From assembly GCA_938050045.1 (NCBI GenBank), contig CALLJS010000005.1:1-64000 (forward strand): a DNA stretch of 64,000 nt. The letters are read 5' to 3'. Below the pieces are notes generated by a model. That model saw nothing but the letters and a program-made list of their open reading frames with translations, had not been told where the DNA came from and did no database searches. The position numbers and the translations under genes were made by a program. The stretch's first letter is position 1. The number at the start of each line of letters is the position of its first letter. This DNA is from an uncultured Sphingomonadaceae bacterium (lineage in GTDB: Bacteria; Pseudomonadota; Alphaproteobacteria; Sphingomonadales; Sphingomonadaceae). Positions 61,649 to 64,000 of the stretch are shown piece after piece.

Positions 61649-62329
61649 TCAATCTGTTTTTGGCGGCTTGGCATATTGAATATGACCCGTTTTAACCCAG
61701 ATTTTAGCACCATTTTTACCAGCCTTTGCATTTAATGCTCCGCCGACAGGAATGCGCAACCAATCATGACGTTGCAAATGCGTATCGCCAAAAATAAAAT
61801 CGCCTTCTAAGACTAAAAACTCTCCGCCTTCTGATAAATTGAGATCGATCTGCGTATCGGCATCCCATATTTCCATTTGCACGGTTTCACAGTTATCTTG
61901 GAACAATGGCATGATGGAAACGCCCGCGCGCTCTGGGCTTTTTATCGCATGCATTTTATTCATGTCAATTTTGACATTTGTGCGATCTTCGAGCTTAAAT
62001 TGCCACAATTTAACAAATATGGTGCATCCTTGCTTAGAGCTTGGGGTATGGCTGCTGGTGGGTGGATTGCGGATATAACTGCCCGCTGGATAATCACCAT
62101 GCTCGTCTTGAAATACACCATCTAAGACAATAAATTCTTCGCCGCCAGTGTGGACATGGGGTGAAAAATGGCTGTCTTTTGCGTAGCGAACGATCGTGGT
62201 TGCGCGTGCAACTTCATCCCCTATGCGATCTAGCATATGACGCTCCACGCCAGGCATTGGTGATTTTTTCCAGTCGCCTCCGGCAAATGGGACTAAAACA
62301 GTTTCATTGAAGTTTGCATTTAAATTCAT
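61649..62329 (-). CDS. ChrR-type double cupin protein
   Basis: MPGVERHMLDRIGDEVARATTIVRYAKDSHFSPHVHTGGEEFIVLDGVFQDEHGDYPAGSYIRNPPTSSHTPSS. Confidence 0.9.
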   Translation of the reverse strand: MNLNANFNETVLVPFAGGDWKKSPMPGVERHMLDRIGDEVARATTIVRYAKDSHFSPHVHTGGEEFIVLDGVFQDEHGDYPAGSYIRNPPTSSHTPSSKQGCTIFVKLWQFKLEDRTNVKIDMNKMHAIKSPERAGVSIMPLFQDNCETVQMEIWDADTQIDLNLSEGGEFLVLEGDFIFGDTHLQRHDWLRIPVGGALNAKAGKNGAKIWVKTGHIQYAKPPKTD

Positions 62330-62440
62330 TTGATTATTCCTGTAGTTAAAAATAAACGATAAATTATATCATAATATCTATCGCTGATTTTCAATATATT
62401 TACTTTATTACATTGAATACAATGATAGAGAGCTCAAAAA

Positions 62441-63058
62441 TTATCCACAACTTGGACGCTTGGCGATACGGTCGCGCCAGGCTGTGAGATTATCCAATCC
62501 TTCGGGGATATCCACTTTGGCAAAATCGGCAAAACCCAACCCTGCAAATGCTGTAATATCTGCCATTGAAAATGAATCGCCCGCAACATATTCGCTATCG
62601 GCCAATACATCGTTGAGATAGCGCATAGTGTTTTGCGCAGTATCTTTGCGTTTCATTCCCCAGTCTTTATTTTGGTAGGTTTCCAAATCAGGGCCAAGGC
62701 CAGGCGTGGCATGGTGGAAATAATCACCAACCGCATCGACTAAACCAGATTCAGCCCGCAAATTCATCATGTGCGTAATCGCGCGCTGTTTTGGGGTGTT
62801 GCCAATGAGAGAAGGCCCTTCATATTTACCATCAATATATTCTATAATGGCCGTGCATTGTGAAATATATGTGCCGCACTCTAATTCTGCCATTGGTACA
62901 GCCGCATCAGGGTTTTTTGCTCTGAATGCATCCGTACGATGCTCGCCATCCATTACATCAACGGGAATAAATTCTACAGAATCTGTGGCATTTTTTTCAG
63001 CAAGGGCGATGCGGACTCGTGCTGGGTTTGGGAAGCCTTCTACATCATAAATCTTCAT
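62441..63058 (-). CDS. Glutathione S-transferase family protein
   Basis: MKIYDVEGFPNPARVRIALAEKN; thioredoxin-like N-domain and alpha-helical C-domain SMADITAFAGLGF. Confidence 0.9.
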   Translation of the reverse strand: MKIYDVEGFPNPARVRIALAEKNATDSVEFIPVDVMDGEHRTDAFRAKNPDAAVPMAELECGTYISQCTAIIEYIDGKYEGPSLIGNTPKQRAITHMMNLRAESGLVDAVGDYFHHATPGLGPDLETYQNKDWGMKRKDTAQNTMRYLNDVLADSEYVAGDSFSMADITAFAGLGFADFAKVDIPEGLDNLTAWRDRIAKRPSCG

Positions 63059-63081
63059 TATACTTTCCTTTTATTGGTTGG

Positions 63082-63936
63082 TTAATTGCTTGGGAAGCCG
63101 GTTTCAATCGGTAGATCTGGGTCATTGGCCCATTCATTCCAAGACCCGAAATAGGTGGCAATATTCTTAAAACCCGCTTGTTTAAGCGCGACATAGCTGT
63201 TGGAAGTGCGTGCGCCTTTAAAGCAATAGAGCCATATTGGTTTGTCTGTATCCATACCAATATTTTGAACTTCGGCGCGGATCTCATCAGCATCTTTGAT
63301 ACGCGAAATATCACCATCGGGTTTCATCATGCGATACCATTCCAGCCATTTTGCACCTGGGATTCTTCCTTTTCGGGGCGCAAAATCGGTGCCATAAGGA
63401 GAGCTGCTTTTTCCGATCCATTCATCGACATCTCTAACGTCTAATAATGTGACACGGTCTTTACCAATTTCTGCCAAGACATCTTCTTTGCCGACAACCA
63501 TAGCGATATTGGTATTGGATGCATTAAATGTTGATTTTTTGGGAGCGGGGATTGTGTCCGTCATAGCGAAACCTGCATTTGTCCATGCTTTGAGCCCACC
63601 ATGCAATATATAGCTATTTTCATTACCAAGGTAGCTTAAAATAAAATGCCCTCGGCAAGATTGGCCATAACCAGTGCCCATACCGCCTTCATAAAATATT
63701 GTTTGGGTGGTTTCTGATATACCAACTTTCTCAAACGATGATGCAAAAAATGTTCGCATTTCTGCTATACCTTCGGGGGTAGACGATGCAAGGAATGTGA
63801 AAATATCATGAATATTAACAGCCCCTTCAATATGGCATTCCTTATATTCTTCAGGGCTTCTTGTATCCACAATAACAATGTCTTGGTTAAGCATCATTTC
63901 CTTTAATTCAACGGGTTCAATTAATATCTGTGTCAT
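63082..63936 (-). CDS. Two-domain rhodanese sulfurtransferase
   Basis: VIVDTRSPEEYKECHIEGAVNI; RVTLLDVRDVDEWIGKSSSPYG...GRIPGAKWLEW; LYCFKGARTSNSYVALKQAGFKNIATYFGSWNEWANDPDLPIE. Confidence 0.9.
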   Translation of the reverse strand: MTQILIEPVELKEMMLNQDIVIVDTRSPEEYKECHIEGAVNIHDIFTFLASSTPEGIAEMRTFFASSFEKVGISETTQTIFYEGGMGTGYGQSCRGHFILSYLGNENSYILHGGLKAWTNAGFAMTDTIPAPKKSTFNASNTNIAMVVGKEDVLAEIGKDRVTLLDVRDVDEWIGKSSSPYGTDFAPRKGRIPGAKWLEWYRMMKPDGDISRIKDADEIRAEVQNIGMDTDKPIWLYCFKGARTSNSYVALKQAGFKNIATYFGSWNEWANDPDLPIETGFPSN

Positions 63937-64000
63937 AATTTTCTCTTTATTTTACCTTCTGGATGATAGGCGTAATCTTTGTCATTAATTGTCAGTATTT

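Overview
The 64 kb window is a chromosomal segment of an AT-leaning alphaproteobacterium, most likely of the Sphingomonadales (inferred from protein style and gene content). Housekeeping blocks include ribD/ribE, nadE, prs, rpmI-rplT-pheS-pheT-prfC, gdh, and a leucine/branched acyl-CoA degradation cluster with isovaleryl-CoA dehydrogenase and methylcrotonyl-CoA carboxylase. There is also an RND efflux operon. The main accessory system is an alginate-utilisation locus (about 20.4-31.1 kb): TonB receptor, FadR-type GntR regulator, two-domain PL6-like lyase, PL17-like oligoalginate lyase, MFS transporter and SDR reductase. A separate accessory/scar region (about 11-15.5 kb) holds a broken IS5-type transposase, an RHS C-terminal remnant and orphan membrane ORFs. 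The items most worth a second look are: (i) a GIY-YIG nuclease ORF bracketed by a perfect 24-nt inverted REP-like repeat, a candidate nuclease-associated mobile element; (ii) a multi-hairpin leader upstream of rpmI-rplT; (iii) an unknown gene translationally coupled to the methylcrotonyl-CoA carboxylase alpha subunit, in a leucine cluster that has MaoC and CitE-like genes but no visible LiuC/LiuE; (iv) an 80-90 bp repeat family with copies flanking a secreted-protein gene; (v) a 13-bp tandem repeat directly upstream of a gene. All calls come from reading the sequence and ORF translations; no searches were run.
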